DNA from: Neofusicoccum parvum
Lineage: Eukaryota; Ascomycota; Dothideomycetes; Botryosphaeriales; Botryosphaeriaceae
Assembly: GCA_020912385.1 (NCBI GenBank)
Contig: CP087212.1
Coordinates: 620,001 to 684,000, forward strand
Length of the DNA: 64,000 nucleotides
Reading direction: 5' to 3'
The position numbers were made by a program, and so were the translations under genes. Under the pieces are notes generated by a model. The model did no database searches. It saw only the letters and a list, made by a program, of their open reading frames with translations, and was not told the origin of the DNA. This document shows positions 1 to 10,575 of the stretch, piece after piece; the stretch's first letter is position 1; every line of letters starts with the position of its first letter.

Positions 1-21
1 GACTACTGCCTTTCAAGGTTC

Positions 22-560
22 CTAGACTGTCCGTTTTTCGACACTCAAATATTTGATGACATCTCCAGGCTGCAAACCATCAGGCCTAGTGTCCAACCTC
101 TTTGCCCTAAGACGTGCCTTCAATGGATAACTCTTTGGTGAGCGACTTGCGGTCCCTCGCTACGGCTTAACGCCTGTAGTCAATTGGTACCCAAATGCCT
201 ACGTTGCTTTGTTGCTTCTTTGATGGACTCTGTCTATCATGTGATGGGTCTACATCTATGATTTTGATTCCGCGTTGTCCAGCAAACCGCATGCACGCAC
301 ACACTTCATCTTTCACATGCCAAAATGCCGACGCCGCCTCGACTTCCTCAATTTGTTCTGTGGTGGCCACCAGTCTTGTCAAACGTCTGACATGGCTCGT
401 TAGTGAGGATCACATTGTGGATACCTGTGCTAAATATCTTCCAATTGAGCCCGTTTTGTTGAAGAGTGGTAAAGTTTCCGTTGATGAGTTACTCCAGCAA
501 ATGCTAGAACGAAGTGATAACACGGACACCATCGGAGCAATCCAATCAAAAAAGGCTTTC
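22..560 (-). other. gene-like fragment at left edge (3' end of an unknown gene or a decayed element)
   Basis: On the minus strand a reading frame without stops runs from about 395 to 203. It can be joined through a 43-base GT...AG intron (202-160) to a 45-codon last exon (159-25) with its stop codon at 24-22, and the phase is kept. Further upstream, about 560-430, another open stretch in a different phase begins near 546 with residues MWKAFFDWIAP. I could not join it without a stop: a possible 38-base intron (429-392, with a CTAAC branch site) gives the wrong frame. I recognise no family. It may be the end of a real multi-exon gene cut by poor splice prediction, or a broken mobile-element remnant. 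The open phases suggest it was coding at some time, but confidence is low. Confidence 0.22.
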
Positions 561-767
561 CACATGGTATGATACAGTTCTTGCGTTCAAGACCGCCGCT
601 CCGCCTAGCAGCGGCCCTTGTCCTTCTTTCTTTTCCCTCATACATCGTTTGCACCACCACGCCAGAACAGCACAAGCCAGGACATATCCCGCTTTTAGAT
701 GCCATGCCCATCCCAATTCCCGCCGACATCCCAAATAAGATTTCAAAGAAGTGTAGTTTGTTTTCTC

Positions 768-1991
768 TTACACGACGATCTCGCCAGGATCCACCATGTT
801 TGGCACCCACTTCTTGCCCTCCTTGTTGCCGGTCTCCATCTCGCTGGGCTTTGTGACCTCCAAGGGACTGTAAAGGTACCAACTCTTCAACGCCGCGGCC
901 GTCGCCCTAATCCTTCCCTCATCCAGGCTCGCGCCCGCGCCCTCTCCCAGCTTGTCATTCCCACTGTACACACCCACCACGAACACCGGATGTCTGCTGT
1001 CACGGCCCGTCTCAGCCAGCAGGCGAGCAATCGGCGCCTCGAAGCCCTCGCGGGCGCACAGTTTCGACAGATCGCGGTTCGGGACGCTGAAGCTGAAGAG
1101 AGACGCAAGGTCCAGGTGGCGACTGAGGAAGTGGGCGTGGGTGAACTGCTGGGCGGCGGCGCGGCCGGCGTGCACGTAGACGGCGCCGACGATGGCGCGC
1201 ACGAAGCCCGCCGACGCCTGCTCGAGCGTCGCCGCCCTCGGCTGGTGCTTCTCCTTGGGCATGGCCCGCCCGCGCAGCTCGCCGAACGCGTTGTCGTACA
1301 CGATCCGCGACGACATGCCGCGCCGCCACGCATTTCTCTCGTTGGGCCGCCCCGTGTGTCTGTGGAAGGGCGTGAACTCTGTGTCTGGCTCGTAGTGCCT
1401 GAGTTGGAGGAGGCCCGGGTCGATTTCGCCGCCCGGTGCGGCGGCGCTTTCGACACCCCATTCGCGGGTGATGGATGCCAAGGCGGCATCGCCGACGTAG
1501 GCCTGCATCGCCGAGAGGAGCACAGCCATGGGGATGCGCGGGTAGTGGCATATGATGTGCTCGCTGGTGTAGTAGCCCAGAAGATCGCTGCCGAGTGTTG
1601 ACAGAGACGCATTGTTGAAGTCTGGGTTCGAATCGGCAGACGGATCGACGAGAGCGCGTGCAAGCGTTTCGAGGGGCAGCCGCGATGGCAGCGAGAGACG
1701 GGCGTGGAGAGCGGAAAGCTTGGCCGACTCTCGTGCTGCGGATATCGGGGGAGATGGAAGGGACTCGAGTTCTACGGCTTCGGGCTCAATTGACGCCGGG
1801 GGCTCCTCGGGGTCCGCGGGCTCGTTACGGGTTTGCGAGGAAGTCGATTGTAACCGGTAGAAGGGTATCTGGCGGCATTGGGGCTGGAGGTGCTGCTGTT
1901 GCTGCTGCATGAAAGGGCATTGCGGGCGTGGTCGTGTGAGGCGCGTCAGAGCGCGGGCGCCGCCCAGTCTCTCTATCCGTAAACGCTTCAT
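768..1991 (-). CDS. MRPL3: mitochondrial large-subunit ribosomal protein mL44 (MRPL3 type, RNase III-like fold)
   Basis: A single exon of 407 codons. The N-terminus is rich in Arg and Leu and free of acidic residues over about 20 residues, as in a mitochondrial presequence, followed by a Gln/His-rich stretch. Residues about 85-240 look like the RNase III-like domain of mL44 (LPSRLPLETLARALVDPS, then LSTLGSDLLGYYTSEHI and a run ending in RIVYDNAFGELRG). The C-terminal third (about 280-380) fits the double-stranded-RNA-binding domain. The family has lost RNase III catalysis and is a structural part of the mitochondrial ribosome. Length matches fungal homologues. The gene is head to head with the small membrane protein gene at 2370, with 378 bases between the starts. 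The family is assigned from memory of the pattern. Confidence 0.85.
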   Translation of the reverse strand: MKRLRIERLGGARALTRLTRPRPQCPFMQQQQQHLQPQCRQIPFYRLQSTSSQTRNEPADPEEPPASIEPEAVELESLPSPPISAARESAKLSALHARLSLPSRLPLETLARALVDPSADSNPDFNNASLSTLGSDLLGYYTSEHIICHYPRIPMAVLLSAMQAYVGDAALASITREWGVESAAAPGGEIDPGLLQLRHYEPDTEFTPFHRHTGRPNERNAWRRGMSSRIVYDNAFGELRGRAMPKEKHQPRAATLEQASAGFVRAIVGAVYVHAGRAAAQQFTHAHFLSRHLDLASLFSFSVPNRDLSKLCAREGFEAPIARLLAETGRDSRHPVFVVGVYSGNDKLGEGAGASLDEGRIRATAAALKSWYLYSPLEVTKPSEMETGNKEGKKWVPNMVDPGEIVV

Positions 1992-2369
1992 GGGTGGCCG
2001 TCAGGTGCAGGAAGAGCCTTGGGCAAGAACAGGGCTCCGGTGGGACGCGATGGGCGGGCGTGGGTGCTGGTCAATTAATGTACTGCTCCAAAATTTCCTC
2101 AGCAACAGCTCGCTCGACTTCGACGAGCCGCAGAGTCCGAGCGTCCGGCTTAGCGTTGTTGCAATGCTGCCGTGCGTGGTCTAGCCCCACCGTAAACGTG
2201 CTCACTCAGCCGTAATGCGCGACGTGCCGACCGTCAACCGCCTCTCACATCGAACCGCCCGCTCCGACCCAGACTGAGCTTCCACCCGCACTCCGATCCA
2301 GACTGAGCTCCACACGCTCTCCGACCGCGCCCCAAATCTAATCGCATATCACACTCTTCACCGTACACC
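1992..2369. promoter_or_regulatory. shared divergent promoter region between mL44 and a small mitochondrial-type membrane protein
   Basis: The 378 bases between two start codons facing away from each other must hold both promoters and both 5' leaders. The segment contains two near-identical copies of a block reading CTCCGAYCCAGACTGAGCT, at 2262 and 2291 (29-base spacing), with a third partial CTCCGACC at about 2318. They could be binding sites; I recognise no known factor motif. If the small protein is mitochondrial, as its form suggests, the arrangement would fit joint expression of two mitochondrial genes, which is inference. Confidence 0.45.
2262..2313. repeat. imperfect direct repeat in divergent promoter (two copies, 29-base period)
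   Basis: Copies start at 2262 and 2291, each about 25 bases long. They differ by one C/T change and a one-base length difference in the middle of the block. The repeat lies 57-108 bases upstream of the small-protein start codon. Confidence 0.6.
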
Positions 2370-2798
2370 ATGGGCGGAGGCGGAAAGGTCCCGTACGTAC
2401 CGCCCAATCGCATCCCTCGTATAATCAGCAACACGCATCCCATGCGACAGCACGGCTAATACTGAACGCACGCTTCGCTCTTGCAGGTACCCCAAGCATG
2501 TCTGGTCCCCGGCCGGTGGCTGGTACTCGCAGCCGAAGAATTGGAAGGCGAACACGGCGGTCATGGGTGGTGTTGTCCTCGGCATAACCGGTCTGGCCTG
2601 GTACACCAGCGCGCAGAGGGAGCAGCGGTCCAAGTTCCCCGAGCCCGGCAGGTTCTTCCCTAGCAGATAGTAAGGCCCCCTTCTTCTGGTTTGCTTCTTG
2701 GGCCGATTGGCATTGACTGGGCGTGGTGCTGACGCGTAAACTACAGCTGGAGCAAGCAAATTATCGAGCACGAGCGGAGCCAGCAGCAGGAATCATAG
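2370..2798 (+). CDS. small single-pass membrane protein conserved in fungi (85 aa, probably mitochondrial)
   Basis: Three exons: 2370-2392, 2487-2669 and 2747-2798, giving 85 residues. Both introns (94 and 77 bases) have GT...AG ends and keep phase. The protein begins MGGGGKVPYPKHVWSPAGGW, then has a W-rich stretch, a hydrophobic segment at about residues 33-49 that would span a membrane, and a polar tail with FFPSRYWSKQIIEHE. The conserved tryptophans, the PKHVWSPAGGW motif and the short charged tail are typical of small accessory proteins of the inner mitochondrial membrane. I have a vague memory of such sequences being listed as complex I accessory subunits but cannot confirm it. The head-to-head partner is a mitochondrial ribosomal protein. 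Exon structure is secure; function is not. Confidence 0.72.
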
Positions 2799-3087
2799 AA
2801 GCGGCAACAAAGAATTAAGACTTTCAGAGCGCAACTCCATCGACTTTGTATATCGCGGGTGACGTGGTGGCTTCCCAAATCCAATGGCACAATCGCAACA
2901 ATAGCCTCGTGGTATCCATACACTTGCTCAACGGCTCTAGCGGAAGGCTGTCATGCACTCTTCAATGATCTGGTTCATTCGAATGAGTGGGTATCAACGA
3001 TCGTCTATTAGGGTCTATGGTTCTAATTAAAAGAGAGAATCCGTGAAGCGTAGCCACAGTCTACGCTCATGGTTGTACATACTACCC

Positions 3088-4595
3088 TCAATTGGTTTCC
3101 AGCTCCTCCAGTCTGTCTCTATACTCCCTCAGTCTGTCTTCCACTCTAACTTCATTCCACTTTTCCCCTTCGCCATTCACCCCCTTTTCCAATATCGGCA
3201 TACCGACCTGCTCAATTGCAAAACTGGCCGCAATGCTACCCCAAATCGCCGCCTCTTCAACATTCTGCACACCCGGCGTGGCACCCCCACGCACCAATCC
3301 AACCGCCAACCCTCCCAAAAAGCCGTTGCCACCGCCGGTAGGATCAACCACAGCATCCGAAGACGTGTGATATGCCGGTACCCAGACCTTTCTCTCCCTA
3401 GAAGCAACATAACATCCGTCCTTCCCGCACCTCACTACCACCGCCCCATTCCCCTTCGCACCCACGCCAGAAGCCAGCCACGACTCGGTGCACTCCTCCA
3501 CCGCCTTCTTGTCCACGTCTCCCTCGGGCGTGGTGGTGCTGCGCGCAAAGTACCCACCCAGCTCACCATGGTTCGGGCTCACAACATCAACATACCGCAG
3601 CGCCTGCTGGCACTTCTCCATATCGTCGGGCACGCACAGATCAGGGACTGGCTCCCAGATGAAGAGCGGCGGGTTGACCCACCTGTCGGGCGCCAAGCAC
3701 TTTCGCTTGAATAGGATGTTGGTGACCAGGTCGATGCAGCGCGTCGACGAGCAGATCAGGTGGTATGATTTCGACAGGAGGAGCTCGGGCGTCAGCGCGT
3801 CGTGATCGATGCGCAGCTTCTCGGTCGTGTAGCGGAATGCTGTCAGAGAGGCGAGGTCAGAGCGGTGAGAAATTACATGACGTAATGATGCCAGAAAGAC
3901 TTCAGGTGCGAATGATATACAGAAGTGGGAGACGTGAGGTGTTTGGAAATTTGAAAAAGGAGGCCGAGACCGAGTCTCAAGTGCATGAAGGAACGCGTAT
4001 GCGGGCTAGTGTGAACAGAAACAGCGAAGGAAACAGTGGTCTCAGAGGTCAACGTCGAACTGGAATTCCAGTATGAGCTCTGAAACAGATGTGAAGAATG
4101 TAGGAAATGTTCTGTGGGAATTTCCAGGTGTTGCATCTCCAGAAGTGGGAGAGGGAAAAAAGCACGTGAAGAGTTAAACTCCAAGTTGCGGTGAGAAGGA
4201 AAAATGGCAGTCCTACCTCGATGCTCGTTCTCGCCGTAGCCATTCCAGCCTCTGGTGGTCAGTCGGCTCGGGGTTTCTCTGAAGAGACAGCTGGTGTCCC
4301 AGTGGGAAATGGTCTCGCGGACCTCTGGCGGGAAATCGGAGCCGCAGTCTACAATCCAGCCCACGGAGCGCGAAAGTGGTGGAGGAGACATGATGCGTGC
4401 TCCGATCGCAGAGTAGGCGCCTGCACCGCCGACAACATCTTTGACGGGTGGCCGGGGGGGCTTGAACTCGATGTCATCTGTAAAGGCACGCTCTCAGACG
4501 CTTTTCCTTCTGTTTCGGGCAGTATTTTTGGTCGTACCCAGGATGAACATGCCCAACGACACAAAGTCGATGGTGACGTCCTCGTCCTCGGCCAT
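3088..4595 (-). CDS. PfkB-family carbohydrate-kinase-like protein (MAK32 type)
   Basis: Three exons on the minus strand: 4595-4538, 4477-4217 and 3839-3088, giving 356 residues. The N-terminus MAEDEDVTIDFVSLGMFILD leads into the ribokinase-fold core with GGAGAYSAIGARI. The third exon has SPNHGEL and the C-terminal signature DPTGGGNGFLGG. In active PfkB kinases this signature is usually DTxGAGD, where the last Asp is the catalytic base; here Asn stands there, so catalysis may be weak, altered or absent. The yeast relative MAK32 is needed for stable maintenance of the L-A double-stranded RNA; its biochemical activity is unknown. Intron 2 is 377 bases, far longer than the other introns in the window. 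The gene is head to head with CAP. MAK32 assignment is by family resemblance, not strict orthology. Confidence 0.78.
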
Positions 4596-5195
4596 GTTGA
4601 TGTAGAAGAGAGTGTCGAGAAGGGCCTGGAGCGGGAGCACGACTGCAGAGCTGGAGCGTTCGCGCTGCACCCTGGCTGCGCGTTCTGGAGAAGCCTGGTA
4701 CATGAATGGAGGGTTTGATGCAGCGGGCGGGAGCAGGCGAAACGACCAAGCCACAGGGCCCTGAGGCCGCGGGTCTGGCTCGCTGGGCGCCGGCCACACG
4801 TCGCACAGCGCCGGCGCGCGCCCAAGGAAGGGCCCACGCCCAGGAGACGCACGGCCGCCAGGAGCTCAACCCTCAGGCTGACTCGGACACTTCGCCGCTG
4901 ATCGCGCTTCTCCCTCCAGGCCTCAGCAAACGTGTCACGGGCAGAGACACCCGCAGCGTTCTTTGACCTTCACGCCCGCACTGTCTCAGAGCCGACCCTG
5001 ACGCGCGCGGAACAGCGACAGAGCTGCTGCACCCGTCGAGCACCCTCAAAGTCACCCCCCAAGTCGCGCCGACCCGGTTCCGCCGCCAGAGCTCCCGGTG
5101 CTGCCAGCAAGCTCCAGCATCAGCGCCTGCCTCGCCTCGCTGTCCACTGCCCTTGCTAGCACGCGCAGCAGCAGCGATCCCCGCAATTGCCCACC
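4596..5195. promoter_or_regulatory. divergent promoter region between the PfkB-like gene and CAP
   Basis: The 600 bases between divergent start codons at 4595 and 5196. Open frames here on the minus strand are short and GC-driven. Much of it must be 5' leader. The bases just before the CAP start (CCACC before ATG) fit the fungal initiation context. No recognised factor site was found. Confidence 0.4.
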
Positions 5196-7102
5196 ATGGC
5201 GCAAAACAACATGCATAATCTCACGACCCTGATCAAACGGTAACTCCACCCAACCGCAGACATGGCCGACACGGACAAGCACGCGTTGCTCTACCGCCTT
5301 TCGTCGCCCACCCACGTCCCCGACGATGCGCTGACCAGACTCGCCCTTAGGCTGGAGGCCGCCACCTCCCGATTGGAGGACATTGCTTCGTCCAGCTTCG
5401 AGAAGCCTTCAGCCCTCGATGCTGCTCCCGGCGCCCAGCAGGCCGCTTTTGCTGGCGCCCCTGCTAGGTCTTCTCTGCCTCCCGCCGCTCCTAGCGCCCC
5501 CGCTGCGCCCGCGAAGGCTGAGCTTCCCCCTATGCTCGCCGCCTTCGATGCGCTGCTCGACAATGAGCTGAAGGAGTTCACGGACCTGAGCAAGAAGATC
5601 GGCGGGCCAGTTGCTGAGCAGGTACCTTCGTCAGTTCATACAACACAATGAGACGCTCGCTGAGACATGATTCCAGGCATCAGCACTCTCCGAGGCCTTC
5701 GGCGCGCAGCGCCAGTTCCTCCAGGTCTCGACACTGGCCAAGAAGCCCGACATGGCCTCGCCCGCCTTCCTGGAGGTTCTGAAGGACCTACAGGGCGCAA
5801 TTGAAAAAGTCGACCAGATCAAGCAGATGACCAGGACCCCCGAGCTGAAGAATCACCTGACAATGGTTGGAGACGGTGTTGGCGTGCTGGGATGGGTCAC
5901 CATGGACACGAAGCCGGGCGACGTGGCTGCCGAACTTTTCGGTGGTGCGCAGATGTATGGCAACAAGGTGCTGAAGGAAGCCAAGGAGAAGTATGTCCAG
6001 AAAAGCTGTCTAGCTTTGGATTTAGACACTGACAGGCATCGCAGGGATGACAAAGATCAGGTCCAATGGGTCCAGGCTTTCTACAAGCTCTTCAAATCTC
6101 TCATCCTCTACATCAAGAACAACCACACCAAGGGCGTCCAGTGGAACCCAAGCGGAATCGACGCCTCCGAAGCTATTCGTCAGGTCAAGTCGGAAGGCAC
6201 TAATGGCGTTCCGCCAGCGCCAGCGCCGCCTGCTGGTGGTGCTCCTCCACCACCTCCCCCGCCGCCGCTCCCTACCTTCGACAATATTCCTCCTCCACCA
6301 GGACCAGCACCAGTTGGCAAGAGCGCCGCCGGGCCGGACATGGGTGCGGTGTTCGAGCAGCTTAACAAGGGGGAAGCGGTCACCTCTGGTCTGAAGAAGG
6401 TCGATCCCAGCCAGATGACGCACAAGAACCCGTCTTTGCGTGCAAGCTCTACCGTCCCAGAGCGCAAGGACAGCACTGGCTCATCGAGAGGCAAGTCGCC
6501 CGCGCCGCCGGGTAAGAAGCCGAAGCCGGAGAGCATGCGCACGAAGAAGCCGCCGAAGTTGGAGCTTGACGGCAACAAGTGGATTGTCGTAAGTCATGTC
6601 CCCAGTCTCATTCCTGTGGCAAGATACAGGACCCTATGTCTAACTTTTGGCAACTTTTTAGGAAAACTTTGAGAATCCCGACCAGCCTGTGAAGATTGAG
6701 GCCTCCATCGTCCAGTCGATCCTGATCACGCGCTGCAAGAACACAACCATCATTATCGAGGGCAAGGCAAACGCTATCTCGATCGACAACAGCTTCCGCA
6801 CCTCCATCGTCCTCGACACGCTAGTGTCATCGGTTGACGTGATCAAATGCCCCAACTTTGCGCTACAGGTTATGGGTACTCTGCCCACACTCCTTCTTGA
6901 CCAGGTCGATGGCGCTTCCATCTATCTTAGCAAAGATAGCTTGGCCACGGAAATCTTCAGCAGCAAGAGCACGAGCGTCAACATCAACCTCCCACCTACT
7001 GAAGAAGAGGAAGACTACACCGAACACCCCATCCCCGAGCAGTTCAAGACTTTCATCAAGGACGGCAAACTGGTAAGCGAGATCGTGGAGCACGCTGGTT
7101 GA
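5196..7102 (+). CDS. SRV2: adenylyl cyclase-associated protein (CAP/Srv2), actin-monomer recycling factor
   Basis: Five exons: 5196-5239, 5351-5621, 5677-5990, 6045-6588, 6662-7102, giving 537 residues. Exon 1 encodes MAQNNMHNLTTLIKR and exon 2 continues with LEAATSRLEDIAS, the N-terminal coiled-coil motif that in yeast binds adenylyl cyclase. Residues about 105-270 form the helical-folded domain that binds cofilin-actin. A proline-rich stretch follows near residue 300, then a basic linker and the C-terminal beta-helix CARP domain (WIVENFENPDQPVKIE onward), which binds ADP-actin and promotes nucleotide exchange. Every domain is present and length is normal for fungi. Exon 1 was chosen over the in-frame ATG at 5262 because its peptide matches the family start; that ATG lies inside intron 1. 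The gene is convergent with the Yip gene downstream. Confidence 0.93.
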
Positions 7103-8479
7103 ACGCAGGCGAAGTAATGATTTGGGTGACGGTGGATGAATTATGGATATGGAGAGTTGCTGATGGGGGGTGGTTGAAATGTGTATGAGGTACGAACGTG
7201 CATGCATGGTATGGGGTGAGGCGTTGGGTAAGTTTGGAACAACGCTTTGCGGTTGAATTTCAAACTTTCCTCTAGTTGAAAGAGTCGGAGATCTTACATT
7301 GCGTAGACGGGCAACCTCTTCTTGTATAAATCGACCCCTTTTTGGCATTCGCTTTATCTCACATGATGTTCGGACAGCCTGTTCCACATGCTCAGCCTTG
7401 AGCTTACGGCAACACGTAGTGACGTGTATGTGCGGGTCACTTGAATGTTGTCAGTGTGCTATTATGGCACATGGCTTGACCTAACCCACCGCCTGCCGGT
7501 TCATTCTCTTCCCTACTTAAACCCAGCCATTCCTCCACCCTAAACCAACAGGGCACAGGCTGTCGATCTTTCACTTCCTTGCGAACCGCCAGAGAGCGAA
7601 ACGGAGTACTATTTCTTAGTCCGTTGTGATGGCTATGCGAGAGCATTCCACTCAACTGTCGGAGTCTATGGTTCTTCCTCTAGCGTGTTTGACGAAGACA
7701 CAAAAGAATTCTACTTCGGTGCGTTGCAGTTGGGTCGCCGAACAGGTTTGAGTTTGAGGTAGGAGGTGCGTATAGGGGTGATGCTGAAGAGCGAGATTAG
7801 TGTGGGATAGCGATGTGTAGCTGTATTGAGTGATGCTGAGGAAAGAGAGCTTGAGGTAATGATGGCGGGTCGCCTTGTCTGAAGGTGTAGGGATGGTTTC
7901 TACAAAGATGAATCCTTCAGATGACAGAGATTCTCTTTGAATGTCCAAACTTATGAAGGTTATACTTCCTCCTATGGCCAAATCAATTCACCTCGAATAC
8001 CCAAGCCTCTCATCAGCCTCAGCCCGTTACCCCACACTTTTACCTCCGGACGAAGGCTTTAGCCTAGCGTATGCGGTCGTTGATAGACTTTGTATTTATA
8101 CTGTTCGGGCTAGCTGTTAGTTTGATACTGGAGTTTATAGGTCGATTATGATTTGGCCGGCTTTTCTAGATTCAATCCATTGAGCGCAGAGTATCCGCCG
8201 GACAGATTTCATCTCTTGTGCTTTTGCTTCACATTTGGATAAAGGATATTATGGCCCCTATTCTGGCAACAACACACCCTTTAAAGATCTCGGTTTAAAT
8301 TCCGGCCGTCCACCTACTGATACAAGCTCTGATAATAGTAGCAGCATTCCAGATGCTCCTCAAACCCACTGCATCTCTGTTCTTGTTCCCATCTTTATTT
8401 CACCCTAAATGCAAGTAGTGAACCATCCGTGCGCCATGCTGGCCCATTTTTTGAAAATACAATCTTCGTCCACTCCCTC
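7103..8479. other. convergent intergenic region (CAP / Yip)
   Basis: About 1.4 kb between two 3' ends. Base composition falls from GC-rich coding to visibly AT-richer sequence, lowest at about 7900-8450. The open frames are short and look random. The region must hold both 3' untranslated ends; no gene, RNA or repeat could be supported. Confidence 0.5.
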
Positions 8480-9676
8480 TCAGAACCGGAACAGCGCCCT
8501 AAGAAGCTTGGTCTTGTCGTCGTCATCGTCGTGGTCGTCGTGTTTCTTACCGACGGGGCTACCTTGACTATAAGTAGAAATATAGTTAGCTTCCAGCTCG
8601 CCCGGAATTGAGTATTGGGGCTCCGGAAACATACGCGAAGAACAGGATCTTGATAGCGATAGCCAGACCGGCATGCAGCGCCACAACGACAATGAGCAGG
8701 ATCTTTGACGTCTTGACATCCGTAGCGCTCAGGACGGGGTAGAGATTGCGGAAGAGGAAGAAAGCGGAGACGCCGAAGCCGACGCCGACGAAGACGTAGT
8801 TGAGGACTAGAAGAAGCTCAGTCAGCCACCCTGCACAACACGCCAACATGCGAAGAGGGCTCGAGGTAGAGCATACTGGTAATCGGCGACCACGAAATCA
8901 GCGCCACCGGGATCCAGATGATGTTCGCGTATCCGTACAGCGCCCAGCACTCCATGACGTTGGCGCTCTCGCTCCCGAACCAGCGCAGCACGCCCCACAG
9001 CGCCACCGGCACCACGAGCGTGTAGCCGTAGATCAGGCCGGCGCCGCCGCTCAGCAGCCGGAAATCGTACGGGAAGTGGTCGTCGCCGGAGCGGGCGAGG
9101 TACTGGCTCATGGTGCCGGTGAGGAACAGGATCATGACGACCGTGGTCGCGATCCACACCGGCCCGTACAGGTCCGGGTTGCCCTCCAGCACGTCGAGGA
9201 AGTTTGTGCGCGGGAACACGGCCGCCCAGCAGCGCTTGATGACCTCGTTGGTGTCCACGTCGAAGAACTGCTGGTAGTAGCCGATGCTCCACAGGTACCG
9301 CTTCGACAAGCCGCCGCTGCCGGTGCCGCCGCTCACGCCCGTGGCTCCGCGCGCGGAGGACGAGGCGCCGCCGAATGCGCTGCTGCGGCTGCCGCCCCGC
9401 CGGTGGCCCGACGGCGCGGCGTCCGGGGCGATCTTGCCCTGGCCTTGGGCGCTGCTGTCGAAGTCTGCGGGCGGTCAGGTGTCAGCCGGGGCTCTTCTGG
9501 CGCAGGGGTGGGGGAGGTGCACTGGAGGGGTGGAATTCGAGGTCTTCTTGGAGGTCGGTGTGGCCTAGGTCGCCCTGTTGCGCAACGCGCGTCAGTCTTG
9601 CATTTTCCGTGGAGAATTCGGGCAGGCTCGCCTCAGAGTCCACGTCGACGACGACATCGTAGCCCCGGTTCGCCAT
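8480..9676 (-). CDS. Yip1-domain membrane protein of the Golgi (Yip5 / YIPF1-YIPF2 type)
   Basis: Four exons on the minus strand: 9676-9523, 9464-8877, 8830-8635, 8567-8480, giving 341 residues. Introns are 58, 46 and 67 bases. The N-terminal ~110 residues are polar and Gly/Ser-rich. Then comes KRYLWSIGYYQQFFDVDT, a motif typical of the YIPF1/2 branch, and five predicted membrane segments (VWIATTVVMILFLTG; a segment ending in YTLVVPVALWGVL; ANIIWIPVALISW; LNYVFVGVGFGVSAFF; ILLIVVVALHAGLAIAI). The tail is a short Asp/His-rich cytosolic stretch encoded by exon 4. Yip proteins bind Rab GTPases and act in ER-Golgi and intra-Golgi transport. The first donor (GTGCAC) is not ideal, so the first exon junction may be off by a few residues. 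It is convergent with CAP. Confidence 0.85.
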
Positions 9677-10575
9677 GTTGGGAAGCGTGGGAGGGTGTGC
9701 GGTAAAAGCTTGGGAAGGTGGTGAAGCTAGCTGGAGAGCTTCGGGCGGGTGTTGAAGGCGAGCTGTCAACTTGATGCCGCCGCGAGTCATACGCCGATGT
9801 GTGCTACGTAACTCCGACGCGCACCCTGTTATGTAGTTGCCGCTGAAAGCCCGTGCGCAGCACTCTAGAGCGGCCACACACAAGAGCTCGTTGCAGGCAA
9901 CTGTTTGGGGGTTTGAAACATTGGTACATGGGCTAAAGCTATCTAGGAACATGTCTAAGCTGCGCATAGCTAAATATTGCGAGGAGTCTGTATTTCTCAT
10001 GCCAGTCGCCCATTGCAGCTTTATGTGTATCGTTGCCAACCAGGCCGGCCACAGGCGAATCCAAAGCAAGGGCCGTGTTTCACGTCCATCAAGCAACTTG
10101 TCCGAAATATGCCATTGCCTAAGGGTGATACCATTCCAACTTGCTGACAACCGGATACGGAATAATCTCTCTCTCGTCTCTCCATGGGAATGATACGCTA
10201 CTTAAATGTTTGTGGATAGTGCTATGTTAATGGCCGTCTATCATGCAGTCGCTATTGCTAATGAGCACACCGCCCAGACAAAACTGAAAACGAGAAATTG
10301 AACATATTGGGCTATACCTGATGCTTTATGGAGACAAAGCGAAACCCGACCGTGGAACAAACCGGAATTCAAATGCCCAACTTGTGCGTGCGCGTGTATG
10401 TAAGTTTGATAAAGGTAAAGTGCACAAGGTCAAAAGGACGGTGAGTGGAGAGGTAAGATGGAAGTGAAAAAAAGAAGAAGAAAAAGGTATACCAAGCACA
10501 CCGAGAAGAAGTAGACAAAAAGGCACCCTGAGATCATCGAGATCTCTAGGGATCATGTCCAAAATAAACCATCGT
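9677..10575. other. intergenic region upstream of the Yip gene and downstream of the MMS1_N gene
   Basis: About 900 bases holding the Yip promoter and the 3' end of the next minus-strand gene. Sequence is AT-richer than the genes, with a purine-rich stretch near 10440-10520. No gene or RNA recognised. Confidence 0.5.

Noticed and set aside
1622..1640. GGTTCGAATC, a tRNA B-box-like string
   Set aside because: It lies within the mL44 coding sequence and has no tRNA fold around it.
3873..4391. Read-through of PfkB exon 2 as a separate protein
   Set aside because: The conserved kinase sequence continues only after splicing to 3839; the read-through part has no family resemblance.
5262..5651. 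ATG at 5262 as the main CAP start
   Set aside because: Exon 1 at 5196 gives the conserved family N-terminus; the 5262 ATG is inside intron 1. Kept only as an alternative-start finding.
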